Shown: piece by piece, positions 6,602-7,144 of the stretch
How the letters are laid out: each line of letters opens with the position of its first letter
Numbering within the stretch: the stretch's first letter is position 1
Assembly: GCA_018067055.1 (NCBI GenBank)
Contig: JAGPVK010000213.1
Span: forward strand, 1 to 7,144
Reading direction: 5' to 3'
DNA length: 7,144 nucleotides
Origin: Sphingomonadales bacterium
Lineage (GTDB): Bacteria; Pseudomonadota; Alphaproteobacteria; Sphingomonadales; Sphingomonadaceae
The notes under the pieces: model-generated
What the model was told of the DNA's origin: nothing
The model's database searches: none
Seen by the model: the letters and a program-made list of their open reading frames with translations, nothing else
Made by a program: the position numbers and the translations under genes

Positions 6602-6703
6602 CTCGACCGTTGATCGATCGCCGCTACCACTTTCCTGATCATCGATTACATCCGTAGTCATGAAGCCAAGCGTCGAGCGCGGCAGACTGATAAGGAGAAT
6701 CTG

Positions 6704-7138
6704 ATGGTTGATAAACGTTTTTTTCCACTGTTAGCGGGACTGGGGCTTGTCGCAGCATCATTTGTGCCCGCCATAGCCATTCATGCCCGCGATGCGGAAC
6801 GTCAAACCCATGCAGAATGGAGTGAAACGCTGGCCCGGGATATAAAGGCCCAGGTGCAGGCCAGTCTTGCGGAAGCGGCTATCGACATGGAAAAGGGTGC
6901 AGACGAAATGCTGCGCGGGGCCGATAAAATGGAAGCCTACGCCAGTCGACTGGAGCGAGACCCGGCCTTTCGCGAAAGCGAAGCTGCCAAGCAGAACGCA
7001 AGGCGAGGCGATAAAATCACCGCCCAAAAACTGCTGGAAAGCGCCCCCAAAATGCGGCGCGGTGCAGAAAAAATGCGCGAAGGTGCCGAGAAGATGCGCG
7101 CTGGAGCGGAAAAAATGCGGCGTGGAGAACAGAGTTAA
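6704..7138 (+). CDS. Exported small protein with M-x-x-G-A-E-K heptad repeats
   Basis: I do not recognise a named family. The 144-residue product starts with a clear signal peptide: KR at 4-5, hydrophobic core 6-22, and possible cleavage after A25 (AIA) or A28 (IHA), so it should be periplasmic or extracytoplasmic. The mature part is very charged, has no Cys and is predicted to be almost all helix. Two blocks have a strict seven-residue period: L55/M62/M69/M76/L83, with GAD after M62 and M69, and L110/M117/M124/M131/M138, with GAEK after three of these. A linker containing DPAF and ARRGDK separates them and shifts the register by one residue. This suggests two helices that pair in a hairpin or oligomerise through Met/Ala/Gly faces. 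An excellent Shine-Dalgarno, AAGGAG at 6692-6697, lies 6 bases from the ATG. The gene is probably its own transcription unit, 130 bases after the ATPase. The function is unknown; an envelope or stress role is speculation. Confidence 0.85.
   Translation: MVDKRFFPLLAGLGLVAASFVPAIAIHARDAERQTHAEWSETLARDIKAQVQASLAEAAIDMEKGADEMLRGADKMEAYASRLERDPAFRESEAAKQNARRGDKITAQKLLESAPKMRRGAEKMREGAEKMRAGAEKMRRGEQS
6887..6928 (+). repeat. Two 21-base coding repeats (M-x-x-G-A-D-E/K)
   Basis: Two consecutive in-frame 21-base units, at 6887-6907 and 6908-6928, encode MEKGADE and MLRGADK. Similarity is clear at the protein level and weaker in DNA. They belong to the first helical block of the exported heptad-repeat protein. 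Confidence 0.65.
7052..7135 (+). repeat. Four 21-base coding repeats (M-R-x-G-A-E-K)
   Basis: Units start with ATG at 7052, 7073, 7094 and 7115 and encode MRRGAEK, MREGAEK, MRAGAEK and a degenerate final MRRGEQS. Codons for the conserved residues differ mostly at third positions: Arg CGG/CGC, Gly GGT/GGA, Ala GCA/GCC/GCG, Glu GAA/GAG, Lys AAA/AAG. The repeat is therefore old and kept at the protein level rather than a recent duplication. Confidence 0.8.
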
Positions 7139-7144
7139 GACAGC

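Noticed and set aside
6610..6645. Cluster of small palindromes (GATCGATC, TGATCA, ATCGAT) before the heptad-repeat gene
   Set aside because: Each is only 6-8 bases, a composition common in GATC-containing DNA; no extended dyad or known operator.

Overview
The window looks like ordinary chromosomal DNA from an alphaproteobacterium, most likely a Sphingomonadales member of moderate GC (the Sphingopyxis/Sphingorhabdus/Parasphingorhabdus range). That placement rests on recalled family resemblance of the TSUP permease, the TIGR02186-type protein and the HerA-like ATPase, not on a database search. All seven supported genes lie on the + strand and coding is dense. No gap exceeds 300 bases, and no RNA gene, insertion sequence, CRISPR array or phage remnant is visible.

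Layout. (1) 2-349: 3' part of a small multi-spanning membrane protein cut by the left edge. (2) 437-2972: a tight two-gene unit of an NfrB-like membrane glycosyltransferase followed four bases later by a protein ending in an NfrA_C-like outer-membrane beta-barrel. Together they look like a compact polysaccharide synthesis/export module related to the E. coli Nfr system. (3) 3075-4759: a TSUP (TauE/SafE) permease translationally coupled to a TIGR02186-type protein with a periplasmic domain and one C-terminal membrane anchor; probably one functional unit with an unknown, possibly sulfur-containing, substrate. (4) 4864-6573: a stand-alone HerA/DUF87 ATPase with HAS-barrel, Walker A and Walker B, and no nuclease partner in view. 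A TTAACCAT octamer that resembles a CtrA half-site lies upstream. (5) 6704-7138: a small exported, highly charged protein with two blocks of seven-residue M-x-x-G-A-E/D-K/E repeats.

The most interesting items are the reduced Nfr module (glycosyltransferase without the C-terminal MshEN-type c-di-GMP domain, barrel protein without the TPR region), the coupled TSUP/TIGR02186 pair, and the exported heptad-repeat protein whose DNA repeats have diverged synonymously while the protein repeat is kept. I do not see an obviously new defence or mobile system here. Everything appears intact except the edge-truncated first gene.
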